A program made the position numbers and the translations under genes. Positions 30,387 through 39,865 of a stretch of DNA of 64,000 nucleotides are shown here, piece after piece. Location of the stretch: positions 1-64,000 of the forward strand of contig NZ_NIDE01000003.1 in assembly GCF_002197845.1 (NCBI RefSeq). The letters are read 5' to 3'. Position 1 is the stretch's first letter. Each line of letters starts with the position of its first letter. The notes below the pieces were generated by a model, which saw only the letters and a program-made list of their open reading frames with translations, did no database searches and was not told the DNA's origin. Source of the DNA: Fimbriiglobus ruber (lineage in GTDB: Bacteria > Planctomycetota > Planctomycetia > Gemmatales > Gemmataceae).

Positions 30387-31690
30387 TTATGCTGCGACCC
30401 AGAGCGTATTCCAATCGGGCGTGTCGATCAACGCGGCCAATTCCACCAGCGGGCCGACGTGGGCGACCTTCCACTTCGCCCCGGTCTGCTTCAGACGCCG
30501 GTTGACGAACTGCGTGATCGACCCTTCCACCAGCCCGCTGCCAATGCTCCGGCCTCGGGCCAGACGAGAGGCATACTCGAGTCGCGTCGCGTGCGGCAGC
30601 AGATACGCGGCCAGACCGATCAGCGGTTCGCCATCCGCCCCCGCCGGCAACTCGCCGAACCGATCCGCGATCCACGTTTCGATCCCGACCTTGCCCTGGC
30701 CCAGCAACGCCCGCCGGCCGGTGGCGATCCGCTCGGCCGCGGCCGACGGCTCGGTCCCGATCGCCTTCACCGCGTCCGCCACATGCGCGATGGCGTGGAA
30801 GGCATCCAGGACCCCGGCCGCCTGGGGGACGACGGCCGCGCTCAGATTCCAGATCCACTCGGCCCCGTCGCCCAGGACCGTGAGGTCGGCGGCGGTCGTG
30901 ACATTCAGTCGATCCGACTCGGCCCGCACCCGTCCGGCGAACGCACTCGCTTCTTCAATCGCGGCGACCACCGCGCGGACCGACGGGGTAGGAAGTGTTC
31001 GGTCCTTCCACTGGTCCAACCCCACCGGTGGCCCCGCTTTCCGCCGGCAAAAGACGGCCAGTTTGACGTCCCGCCAGCCCGTGTCGGTGTTGACCTTACC
31101 GGCGTCGATGGCGACTTCGAGGTCGCCGGGTGCCCGGGCCATACGTTCGTCGTCGGTCCGCGTCTCGCGGTGGGCCGTGGCGCGACGGGCGGCCGCGTGC
31201 GTGAGCTGGCGGATGACCTCGTCGTCGAGGTGCCAACCGCACAATTCCCGCAGGGTTTGCTGAGCGTGGGCGAACGAATCCCGGGTGCCGGCGAACACGG
31301 CCATGCGCTCGGCGGCCGGGCTCACGTACCCGTCGATGCCGAGGGTGTCGTCGGCGAGGAAGTGTCCGCCATCGGCCGTGGTGGTGTACTGCCGACCGAA
31401 GCGGAGGGTGCCGAGGGCGGTCAAAATCCAACGGGTGTGCCGCCCCTTGCGGCGGTGGCCGGGAACTTTTTTTTCGCGTCGGTCGTGTCGGCCCGGGTCT
31501 GGAGGGCGGCCGCCAGGGTCTCGCGGAGGAGTTGCCGCCCGCCGCTCAGGGCGAGTTGCTCGCAGACCGCGAGGACGGTCCCGTGTTCGGCGGTTTGCGC
31601 CAGTTGGTTCAGGTTCTGGACGTAGGCGATTGCCTGTTCCAGAGCCATCCGTTCCGCATCCGTCTGGTACTCGATCGTGAGCGTCGGCAT
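30387..31690 (-). CDS. ISKra4-family transposase (IS-L), two frames joined at A8
   Basis: Frame one from ATG 31690 (MPTLTIEYQTDAERMALEQA), ~75 residues to TDAKKK. Frame two, VPGHRRKGRHTRWILTALGTL, then YTTTADGGHFLADDTLGIDGYVSP, core D in VAIDAGKVNTDTGW, D in LDAFHAIAHVADAV, E in GSGLVEGSITQFVNRRLKQ, stop 30387. Junction A8 (31467-31474) read AAA_AAA_AAG; catalytic frame is -1, again A_AAA_AAG. Otherwise intact. Confidence 0.85.
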
Positions 31691-31790
31691 CCTTGCCTCC
31701 GAAAACGAGAACTGGGGCAAGACTTATACCAGAAACCGCCCGCCAAAATCTACAGCGGCACCCCGTTTCACAAATAACGTCGTGGTTAGT

Positions 31791-33282
31791 ACTACAGCGC
31801 AGGATATTATCCACTAGCCAACGAGGGACGTAAGTCGGCTCCGGCGCGTCGTTTTCGATGGCTGACGGCCGCCCGCCGATTCCTCTCTTGTCGCCAGTGG
31901 GACCACCTCAGGATCTCCGCCGCGTTCCATTCCCGAACGTCCAACAGGTGCATGAGGAGAGCCCGCACTTCGGGAACGGTCATCTGGGGCTCTTTTTTCC
32001 CCCAACCGGTGTTTCTGTAACACCAGGAAGGCCAGAGCCAACATCGACAGGGCCGTGTGGTGATGCCATCCCACCCACCCCCGCGTCTCATACTCGTCGA
32101 GTCCGCACTCCCCTTTACCGATCTGGAAATCTTCCTCGATGGTCCAACGACGTCCACGAATTTCGGCGAGTTTCTCCCGCCCGACATCCGCGGGGGCATT
32201 GGACCGGTGGTACGTGACCGCCGGTTCCTGGCTCAGGGATCGCCGCGCTAACAGTCGCTCGGGTGATCCCGGGCGTTCGTCCTCACGAAACCAGACCGTC
32301 ACCTCGGCGTACTCGTACACCCGTGGTCCTTTGGTCCCGTCCCCGACCACCACCCGGTGCCAGGCGGTTGCGGGTAAGTGGGCGATCACCTCGTCCACCC
32401 GGCGACGTTCGCCAACGATCCGGGGCTGGGTCGGCCGCCGACCCCTTGACGGCTTCGGTCGTTGGTCGGCCGGAATCACCTCCGGTCGCTGGGTCCACAC
32501 CTGGGTATCGCACGCGATGTCCAGGACGTACCACTTGCCGAGCCTCCGGACCCCCCTGGACAAACGTCGGGTTGTCCCCGTACACGCTATCCCCACCGAC
32601 CCACCGAAATGGGACGCCGGCCGCGATCGCGTCCGCGATCATCTCCCGGGCCAGTTCCGGTTGGGTTCGGAAGACCACGCCCTCGGGAACCCCGGCGTCT
32701 TGGCACCGGGGGCCATCCTCCACCCACTCCTCGGGGAGATACCACCGGCGGTCGACGACGGCGTGCCCGCGAGACGAGGCGTAATTCGCGAACACCCCGA
32801 TCTGGCAGTTGTCGACCCGCCCCAGGGTACCCGAATACTGCCGCTGGACCCCGACCGACTTGGTCCCCTTCTTGGGGAATCCGGTCTCGTCGACGTTCAG
32901 GACGGCGTCCGGATCGGTCAACGCGCCCACGACGGCTTGCCGCACCGCGCTCAGGAGCGCGCGGTCCGACCAGACCCCGGGGGCGACGAACGCTTGGAGG
33001 CTGCGAACCGGACCGCCGTTCGTCGCCTCGGCGATGTTCTCACTGTTGCGTCGGTCGCCCCCACGGAGGAGACCCTGGACGAACCGACGGGCATGGCCAT
33101 CGTTCTCGCTCCGCCCAAAGAGTGGGGTGAACTGGTCCAAGAAGCGATCGAGTTCGGGTTTGAGACGGAGGAGTTCTTGTTCGTCCATGAACAGCGCCGG
33201 AAAAGAGGGAAGATGTCTCCTGACAATACGTTATAACCAATCCCTATCCGGCGTCAAAGGGCTCTCTCGGCCTGCGCTGTAG
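31791..33282 (-). mobile_element. IS701-family element IS-H, about 1492 bp
   Basis: Ends ACTACAGCGCAGG and CTACAGCGCAGG (inverted), 4-bp duplication TAGT (31787-31790 and 33283-33286). Inserted in the left terminal region of IS-M. Confidence 0.8.
31807..33188 (-). pseudogene. IS701-family transposase with two frame breaks (IS-H)
   Basis: ATG 33188 (MDEQELLRLKPELDRFLDQF). N-terminal frame: D in LNVDETGFPKKGTKSVGVQ, D in VGGDSVYGDNPTFV. At a run of six G (~32553-32558) one G too many shifts NPTFVQG away; the next frame reads VRRLGKWYVLDIACDTQ.. RRWTIEEDFQIGKGECGLDE (E) ..HHTALSMLALAFLVLQ. At GGG_GAA_AAA (31992 region) a further +1 restores EPQMTVPEVRALLMHLLDV to the end at 31807. The second site corresponds to the one in IS-F; the first does not and probably kills the gene. 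Confidence 0.8.
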
Positions 33283-33351
33283 TAGTAGTCGAGGTTTTTG
33301 CTAAAAGGAGGCGAACGCCCCAAAAAGAATCCCGGCCGGTAGGACGCCGCA

Positions 33352-34504
33352 ATGCCAGGACCACGCTCCACACCTTGTAAGTTTCCGGACGATTTTGTGC
33401 AAGAGGCTCTCGACGCGGTTCGCCGACGAACGCTTCCCGTTCAAGTCGTGCAACGCTTTCGGCTCGTGTTGCTCCTTCACCAGCAATCGGAACTGACGAA
33501 CGAGGCCGCGGCCCAAGCGGTGGGCCTCTCTGTGCGACAAATTCAACGGTGGCGACGCCGATGGGCCGCGGGCGACTTCACCATCGACGATCTTCCGGGC
33601 CGCGGATGCAAGCCCGCTTTTTCCCCCGCTCGATCGCGCGCTCATCCAGGCCATGGCGTGTGAGGTGATCGCAGAAACTCACGAACCACTCCGTCGTCAG
33701 TCGCTCGGTGATCTGGTGCGGCGAAGCCAAACGGTGTTGAGCCGAAAGATCAGTCGCAGCACGGTCTGGCGGATGTTGCATGAATCGGCGATTAAACCGT
33801 GGCAGCACGAATCCTGGCTGTTCCCACGTGATCCGCTGTTCGCCGAGAAAGCCGGCCCGATTTTGGACCTGTACGCGGGACACTGGGACGGACAACCGTT
33901 GGGACCGAAGGATTTCGTGCTGAGTATGGATGAGAAGACGAGCATTCCGGCTCGCGGCCGGAAGCATGAGGAGATGCCACCCGAACCCCACCAACCGCGG
34001 CGGATCGAAGCGGAGTACGATCGGAATGGGGCCTTGCAGTATCTGGCGGCGTGGGATGTTCGAAGCGGAATGATCCTGGGGCGGTGCGAACGAACGACCG
34101 GGATCCAGCCGTTTGGGCGTTTGGTGGATCAGGTGCTGGCCCAACCGCCGTATGTCGATGCCACCCGCTTATTCTTCGTCGTCGACAATGGGTCCTCGCA
34201 CCGCGGGCGAACGTCGGTGGTGCGGATGCAAAAACGGGACACGCGAATCGTGCTGGTTCACACGCCGATTCATGCGCGTTGGCTGAACCACGTGGAGATC
34301 GATTGTTCGATCCTCCAGAGAAAGGTGCTGACGCCGAACGATTGCGCGAACTTGGAGGCGGTGCGCGTGCGCCTGCGTTTATACGAGGAACTCAGCAACC
34401 GCACGCCGAAGCCATTTAACTGGAAGTTCAATCGACAGGATTTGTTGAAGTGGTTAAAACGTGCGGCACCGCATTTTTTGGCAGCTTCCGCTGCCCCAGG
34501 GTAG
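33352..34504 (+). CDS. IS630-type transposase (IS-M), two frames
   Basis: ATG 33352 (MPGPRSTPCKFPDDFVQEAL) with an HTH (TNEAAAQAVGLSVRQIQRW) up to GRGCKPAF. At GCT_TTT_TCC_CCC_G (T5 33618-33622, C5 33623-33627) the frame must move +1 to PLDRALIQAMACEVIAETHE. Then D in LSMDEKTSIPARGRK, D in FFVVDNGSSHRG, E in HARWLNHVEIDCSILQRKV, stop 34504. The shift site is the same 12-mer as in the unrelated IS-J. Confidence 0.8.
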
Positions 34505-34546
34505 AAACAGGCTAACCACGACGTTATTTGTGAAACAGACCACTAA

Positions 34547-35916
34547 CAGTACAGCGCAGTAATTTAATAGGATGGGAGGGAAGGATTTAGGAGGAATCAC
34601 ATGACCGAGCAGGAAATCGTGGGCGTCGGCCCGGCGTTCGCCCGGTATCTGGGCCGGTATCGGGACGTGTTCCGGCAGGACCGCACGGCCGCCCACTTCG
34701 ACACGTATTGTCGGGGCCTGTTATCCGACCTGCCGCGGAAATCGATCGAACCGATCGCGTTGGCGAGCGGGACGACGGTCCGTACCCTCCAGTTGTTCGT
34801 GACGACCTCGGTGTGGTCGTACGACGAGGCCCGGACGCGGTTGCACCGATTCGTGGCCGATACGCTGGCCGATCTCCCGACCGATCCCGTCGGAACGGTC
34901 GGGGTGATCGACGAGACGAGCAGCCGGAAGTAGGGGGATCACACTCCGGGCGTCCAACGGCAGTACCTGGGGGGTGTGGGCAAGGTCGACAATGGGATCG
35001 TGACCGTCCACGTGGGGGTCACCCACGGCACCTTTCGCACCCTGTTGGACGCCGACCTGTTCCTACCCGAGTCGTGGGACGTGGACCGCGCGCGGTGTCA
35101 GGCGGCCGGCATCCCGGACACCGTCCGGCACCACCCGAAGTGGCGGCTCGCCCTCGACCAACTCCTCCGGGCGAACACGAACGGGATCACGTTCGACGGG
35201 CTGACGTTCGACGAAGGGTACGGGGCAGCCGTCCCGCTCCTGACCGTGTTGGGCGTGATGGGACAGCGGTTCGTGGGTGAAATCCCGACGCATTTCGCCG
35301 TCCGGGACGCGGCCGGGGGCCCCTCCCGGCGGGCCGACGAGCGGTTGACCGGGGGTCACGCCGAGCGGGGGCGAGTGTACCGGTTGACCCGCCAGACGAC
35401 CCGCCCGTCGGTCTGGCGGGTGGCCACCGCCATCGTCTGGGTGGCCGACCGCAAGCACACCCTGATGGTCGCCCGCAACGACGCGACCGGGGAGATCAAG
35501 TACTTCCTGACGAACGCCACGGCCGAGCCGGTGGCTCGGATTCTCGCCGTCGCCTTCCGCCGGTGGACGGTCGAGCATCTATTCCGGGTCGCCAAACAGG
35601 AAGTCGGACTGATGCACGACGAGGGGCGGGATTACACGGGGCTGATGCGGCACCGGACCCTGGCCGTGGTCGTCCTCGGATTCGTCGCCGCCCACACGGA
35701 GCGGCTCCGGGGGGAAAAACCCAGACGTGACGATGGAGCAGGTGTGCCGGGCGCTCAACGTCCGGTGCGCGATCCTGTTCCGGCGGCGACGGGGAACCGG
35801 GGCCACCCAACATACCAGCGACGTAATTCAATACCACCAGCGGCGAAACAAGCAAGCCACCCGATCTCATAAGAAGCAGCGGCACAAACGTGTTACGTAA
35901 AATACGCGCTGTACTG
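34547..35916 (+). mobile_element. IS701-family element IS-F2, 1370 bp
   Basis: Same ends and length as IS-F1, opposite orientation. 4-bp duplication CTAA (34543-34546 and 35917-35920). It sits on the last base of IS-M plus the flanking TA. Confidence 0.9.
34601..35872 (+). pseudogene. IS701-family transposase with nonsense mutation (IS-F2)
   Basis: Near-identical to IS-F1, but codon TGG in DETSSRKWGDH is TAG (34931-34933), ending the protein right after the first catalytic Asp. Other differences are single substitutions (for example W to G before LTFDEGYG, Y to D in LMHYEGRD), so it is a recent duplicate that has already decayed. Confidence 0.85.
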
Positions 35917-35993
35917 CTAAGGTCCGACTACGGGCGTAGAGCCAGCATACACCCTTCGCCAATTTCGTGCACGACTTCTGGCCAGGACCACTA

Positions 35994-37172
35994 GGTCTGA
36001 CCCGCGACGGCTTTTCTCCCTGGGTCATTCAGTTCGTGACGCGGTTGGCGACCCGGATGAGTTTCGCGTCGAGTCGATTGCTGTGCCGGTCGGTGTTGGG
36101 GTGGTCGCCGTCGGTGGAGTCGATCGCGGAAATGGCGATCGGTCTGGGACAGATGGCGGAGCCGTTCATGACGCACCAGTCGGCGCCCGCGAACGACGGC
36201 GAGGTCTTGGTGATCGAGGTGGATGGGACGTGTCCGCCGACGGCGCGGGCGGACGAGTTGGCCAAGCGTCGGGGTCGGCGGCGGAAGCATGCGAAGGCCT
36301 GTGGGTGCGGCTGTCAGCGTCATCGCGGTCAGGCGAAGCGGAAGCGGCGTGGGGGCAAGAAGCGCCGGAAAAAAGGGGACAAGAGCAAGAACGGCAAGGA
36401 GGTGGTGGTGATCGTGATGTACACGCTGGAACGGGGCGCGGACGGCCGCCTCCACGGCCCGAAAAACAAGACGGTGTGGGCCTCGTTCGGCCGGCGTAAG
36501 CGGGCGGCGTTGTGGGCGCGGGCCGAGGCGACCAAGCGTGGCTTCGGTCCGAACACGACCCAGACCGTGCAAATCGTGGTCGATGGGGCGAGCGGGTTGA
36601 GAAACAACCTGGCGGAGGCGTTTCCGAACGCGATTGTGACCGTCGATATCTGTCACGTGGTGGAGAAGTTATGGGAACTCGGTCATCGGTTTCGCCAGGA
36701 AGGCAGCGACGAACGGAAGACGTTGGTGGAGGACTGGAAGGCGTTGGTGTACGCGGGCCGGGCAGAAGAGTTGGTGACGCGGTTGAGGAGTTTGCTCGAC
36801 GGCGTCCCCCGGAATGGACCGGGAACGCTGGCCAAGCGGAAAGGACTGGGAAAAGTGATTGGCTACATCGAACCGCGTCTGTCGATGATGAAGTACGCCG
36901 AGTGGCGTGAGCGGGATTTGGTGATCGCCTCGGGTCAGGTGGAGGGCGCGGTGCGTCATGTGGTGGGCGAGCGGATGGACTGCGCGGGGATGCGTTGGAT
37001 ACCGGGCCGCGCCGAGGCGTTGCTGCACCTACGTTGCATCGAGATCAACGGCGACTGGGAAGAGTTCATCGCCTTCACGGACCAACAGATTCAGAAACGC
37101 CTCATAGAATATGAGGCGGTGCAGATTCGCTCCAACAAGCCGCTAAAATGCGGCTTCGCATTGGCCGCGTGA
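35994..37172 (+). pseudogene. catalytic part of ISKra4 transposase (IS-D)
   Basis: Continues 24333-24701. LGLTRDGFSPWVIQFVTRLA, D in VLVIEVDGTCPPTARA, a strongly basic loop (RRGRRRKHAKACGCGCQRH; KRKRRGGKKRRKK), D in VTVDICHVVEKLWELGH, E in ASGQVEGAVRHVVGERM, which is diagnostic for ISKra4, and the end FALAA at 37172. The reading frame is undamaged, so precise loss of the insertion would restore a full transposase of about 516 residues. Confidence 0.85.
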
Positions 37173-37198
37173 ACTCTGTTCGGAAACCGATTGCACCC

Positions 37199-37709
37199 TG
37201 TTGATTTGTTGATTCGACTCCTCCATGGGCACCATCGCGATGAGGTGGAGGTCGGCCAGTTCCAAGGGACATACGCTCAGCTCACTCGACCCCTCTCCCA
37301 CGACCACCGTTGGGCGTGGTTGATCGACCACACCTGGCAAATCGGCTCGACCAAATTGTTCGTCATCGTTGGCGTCACGCTGGACCAAGTTCCGTTCGGG
37401 GTATCCCAAACGCAATATCCACGACCGCACGGTGGTGGCGCACGGGGTGGCGGAACGTGACAGCGCGTCGTTCGTGGCGGCGAAGACGGCCAGCGCCGCC
37501 ACGAACGACGCGCAACGACAGTCCGGCGTTACGTACGAGGTTCAACGCCAGATGAATTACGGTCAACGGATAGTGACTGCCTCGGAGGCGACGATCTTTT
37601 TTTCCCCCGCCGAGGCATCGACGGTGCGTGCGACCGCCCGTTCGGCTTCGAGCTGCGTGACGCGTTGTTGGAGTTCGTCGTTTCGTTGTTCGAGTTCGTC
37701 CGCTCGTTG
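37199..37709 (-). pseudogene. middle part of IS-C2 transposase (degraded)
   Basis: Between IS-D and IS-N. In alternating frames it reads GGGKKDRRLRGSHYPLTVIH, LALNLVRNAGLSL, then CATTVRSWILRLGYP and LELADLHLIAMVPMEESNQQ, aligning with IS-C1 residues ~95-260. Several indels separate the matching frames. The A7 junction is kept (GGGGAAAAAAAGATC near 37597). Confidence 0.7.
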
Positions 37710-39384
37710 TATCCGTCCACGACTCCATTTCTGCTTCGGCTTGACAACCGCGACGGGTGCCGCGCATTTACTTGGCTATGCCGCGACCGCCTTCGATTCC
37801 TGACGACTTGTGGGCCACGTTTCCCGCGGCCGCGCAAGCCATCATCGCCGCTCTCACCGAAGAGATCGCCACCCTCCGCGCCCAGGTCGCCCATCTGTCC
37901 GAACGAGTCAGCCAGAACTCGACCAATTCACACAAGCCGCCGTCGTCCGACCCACCGCACGCCAAGCCGGCCCCGCCCCGAACGCCGTCCGGCAAGAGAC
38001 GGGGTGGCCAACCCGGTCACCCGAAGCACGAGCGGACGATTCTTCCGGCCGACGAAGTCCTCGACCACAAGCCGACCCGCTGCGGCCGCTGCCAACAGGC
38101 CCTCACCGGTGACGACCCCGAGCCCGTTATCGATCAGGTCATCGATCTGCCGGCGAAGATGCGGCACGTGATTCACCACCGCCGTCACACCCTGACCTGC
38201 CCGCACTGCCGCGTCCGGACGACCGCCCCGCCGGTTCCCGAAGCCGCCACCGGGTTCGGCCCGGCGGTCCAAGCGACCGCCGCGTACTTGACGGGCGGGT
38301 GCCGGATCGGCAAGCGGCCGACCCGCCAACTCTTCGAGGACGTCTTCGGCATCCCCATGAGTCTGGGCACCATCACCAATCTGGAGCACCGGACCAGCAC
38401 GGCCCTCGGGCCGATTCACACCGCGGCTCATGAGTACACCAAGACCCAGGATGCCAACCTCGACGAAACGACGTGGTATGAGGGCCGCCACCCGGCGACC
38501 CCGCCGGTCGAGTCGTCGCCCCCTCCGGACCCACCGACCGAAGCGCCCCCACCTCCACTGCCCCTGGACGCGCGCGGGACCACGCCGACCCACCAACGAA
38601 AGAAGAAGGCGTGGCTGTGGGTCGCCGTCACCCCGCGGTCGTTGTTTTCCTCATCCGCGGGTGCCGCAACCGGGCCGCGTTCGACGACCTCCGGGGGGGA
38701 GCCACGACGATCCACACGACGGACCGGTACGTCGTCTATGACCACCTCACCCCGGCCCGGCGCCAACTCTGCGGGGCCCACCTCGCCCGCGATTTCCAGG
38801 CCATGATCGACCGGACGAACGCCGGGTCGGGGATCGGGGAGGAATTGTTGGCTCACGCCCGGATCTTGTTCGAACACTGGGAACGCGTTCGCGACGGGAC
38901 GATCACCCGCGGCACGTTCCGGCGGAATTACCTTCCGGGGTTGCGGGACGAGGTCCACGCCTTGCTCGCTCGCGGCCGCGCCTGCGGGTGCCCGAAGACG
39001 GCCGCCGTGTGCGCCAACCTGTGGGCGACGGCGGACGCCTTATGGACGTTCGCCCGCCGGTCGACGGTCGAGCCGACGAACAACGCCGCCGAGCGGGAAC
39101 TCCGTCACGCCGTCTGCTGGCGGAAGACCAGCTATGGGACCGACAGCGCCCGCGGGAGTCGGTACGTCGAGCGGATCTTGACGGTGATCGCCAGTTGCCG
39201 GCGGCAGAAGCGGAACATCCTGGCGTTCCTGACGGCCGCGGTCGTGGCCGACCGGAATGGGACCGCACGACCCTCACTCGTCCCCGTAGCGGCCTGACCG
39301 ACAACATCGCCCGCGTGAACCCATCGCGAAATGCCCTTAAAAATCCAGGCGCAGATCACGTGAGTCGGAGCCCGTGAACGGATA
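37710..39384 (+). mobile_element. IS66-type element IS-N with tnpC only, 1675 bp
   Basis: Ends TATCCGTCCACGACTCC and (inverted) TATCCGTTCACGGGCTCC. The direct repeat CCGCTCGTTG flanks it (37700-37709 and 39385-39394), 10 bp where 8 bp is usual for IS66. There is no room for tnpA or tnpB. Confidence 0.8.
37778..39297 (+). CDS. tnpC: IS66-family TnpC transposase (frameshifted)
   Basis: ATG 37778 (MPRPPSIPDDLWATFPAAAQ). Leucine-zipper-like start (LTEEIATLRAQVAHLSERV), KRRGGQPGHPKHER linker, zinc finger (CGRCQQ; CPHCRV), then D in ANLDETTWYEGRHP. The frame is lost by one base near 38634 (ACCCCGCGGTC; with ..CCGGCGG.. it reads AVTPAVVVFLIRGCRN) and the second frame runs to 39297 with LCGAHLARDFQAMID (D) and STVEPTNNAAERELRHAVCW (E), the classic IS66 motif. 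A 45-residue Pro/Glu-rich insertion precedes the break. Confidence 0.85.
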
Positions 39385-39556
39385 CCGCTCGTTGCCGATG
39401 TTGATCGCGGGAGGCCTCGAGATCGCGAACGCGAATTTGAAGCGCCTTGCGTTCGGCTTTGCGTTCGGTAGCCTTGGCCTTCCACGCGTCGCGGGATTCG
39501 ACCAACTTGGGAATGAGAATCCGCGGCGGTGTCCGAAAAGTGGCGGAGGGAGTCAT
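39385..39556 (-). pseudogene. N-terminal piece of IS-C2 transposase
   Basis: MTPSATFRTPPRILIPKLVESRDAWKAKATERKAERKALQIRVRDLEAS matches the IS-C1 coiled-coil start (given here only as a pattern: TPPRILIPKLV and AWKAKAT). It is cut by IS-N after about 55 residues and is followed upstream by the right end of IS-C2 (39642). Confidence 0.75.
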
Positions 39557-39695
39557 CGAGCATCCTGCCCCAGATGGCGAAACAGTTCAGGCAGTTGATA
39601 TCGGGTGAAAAAGAAAACACCGGCCCAACTTCTGGTCGACCTAAGATCATCCTGGCTGAATCCCCCCGCCATGAGTGCGGGTACAGTCGCCAAGT

Positions 39696-39858
39696 TCACA
39701 CATTCAGCGGACGACTGGCGTATGTCCACTTGAACGGCTTCGCCATCGTGTCGTTGTAATAATCGATAAACGTCAGAATGCGATCCCGCAGGTCGGTCGT
39801 CGAACGGAACACGCCGCGGCGGAGCACGCGGCGACTCAGAATGCGGAACCCGATCTCA
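39696..39858 (-). pseudogene. C-terminal piece of IS630-type transposase (IS-P)
   Basis: Reads (Q)IEIGFRILSRRVLRRGVF, RDRILTFIDYYNDTMAKPFK and ends PLNV* at 39696. It continues HTSWLNQI of the piece beyond IS-O and supplies the catalytic E (WLNQIEIGF). Confidence 0.8.
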
Positions 39859-39865
39859 ATCTGAT

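Larger units (their letters stand above)
28643..31763 (-). mobile_element. ISKra4-family element IS-L, carrying IS-C1
   Basis: Ends GGGTGCCCCTGTAGATTTTG and (inverted) GGTGCCGCTGTAGATTTTGG. 9-bp target duplication CGTTTCACA at 28634-28642 and 31764-31772. IS-C1 is inserted 10 bp inside its left end. Confidence 0.85.
28627..34543 (+). mobile_element. IS630-type element IS-M, interrupted by IS-L and IS-H
   Basis: Left end (A)GTGGTCCGTTTCACA at 28627, right end complement of GTGGTCTGTTTCACAAATAA at 34543. Its left terminal ~50 bp are cut first by IS-L (duplication CGTTTCACA) and then by IS-H (duplication TAGT). It lies within IS-G at TAA. Confidence 0.8.
27467..35991 (-). mobile_element. IS630-type element IS-G, carrying IS-M, IS-L, IS-C1, IS-H and IS-F2
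   Basis: Left end GTGGTCCTGGCCAGAAGTCG at 27467 and the same sequence inverted ending at 35991, both next to TA. Its own DNA is 27467-28624 and about 35920-35991. The inserted block begins with IS-M at TA (28625-28626). Confidence 0.85.
24158..37198 (+). mobile_element. ISKra4-family element IS-D, split by an 11.3-kb composite insertion
   Basis: Terminal repeats GGGTGCAATCGGTTTCCGAA at 24158 and the complement ending at 37198. AATCAACA occurs next to both ends and is probably the target duplication. The element is interrupted at TA (24700-24701 and 35992-35993) by IS-E1 + IS-F1 + IS-G with all its passengers. Confidence 0.85.
23224..39642 (-). mobile_element. element IS-C2 (unassigned DDE family), outermost shell of the nest
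   Basis: Left end AGGCCGATCGGAAG at 23224, right end complement of AGGTCGACCAGAAG at 39642; compare AGGCTGATCGGAAG of IS-C1. Its own DNA survives in three pieces: 23224-24157 (C-terminal part), 37199-37709 (middle) and 39385-39642 (N-terminal part). IS-D fills the first gap and IS66 element IS-N the second. No matching target duplication was found at its outer edges. Confidence 0.7.

Noticed and set aside
23224-39642. An 11-bp target duplication for IS-C2
   Set aside because: The outer flanks (AAGATCATCCT right; CCGGGCAACCT left after removing IS-K and undoing the inversion) do not match, so I make no claim about its insertion site.
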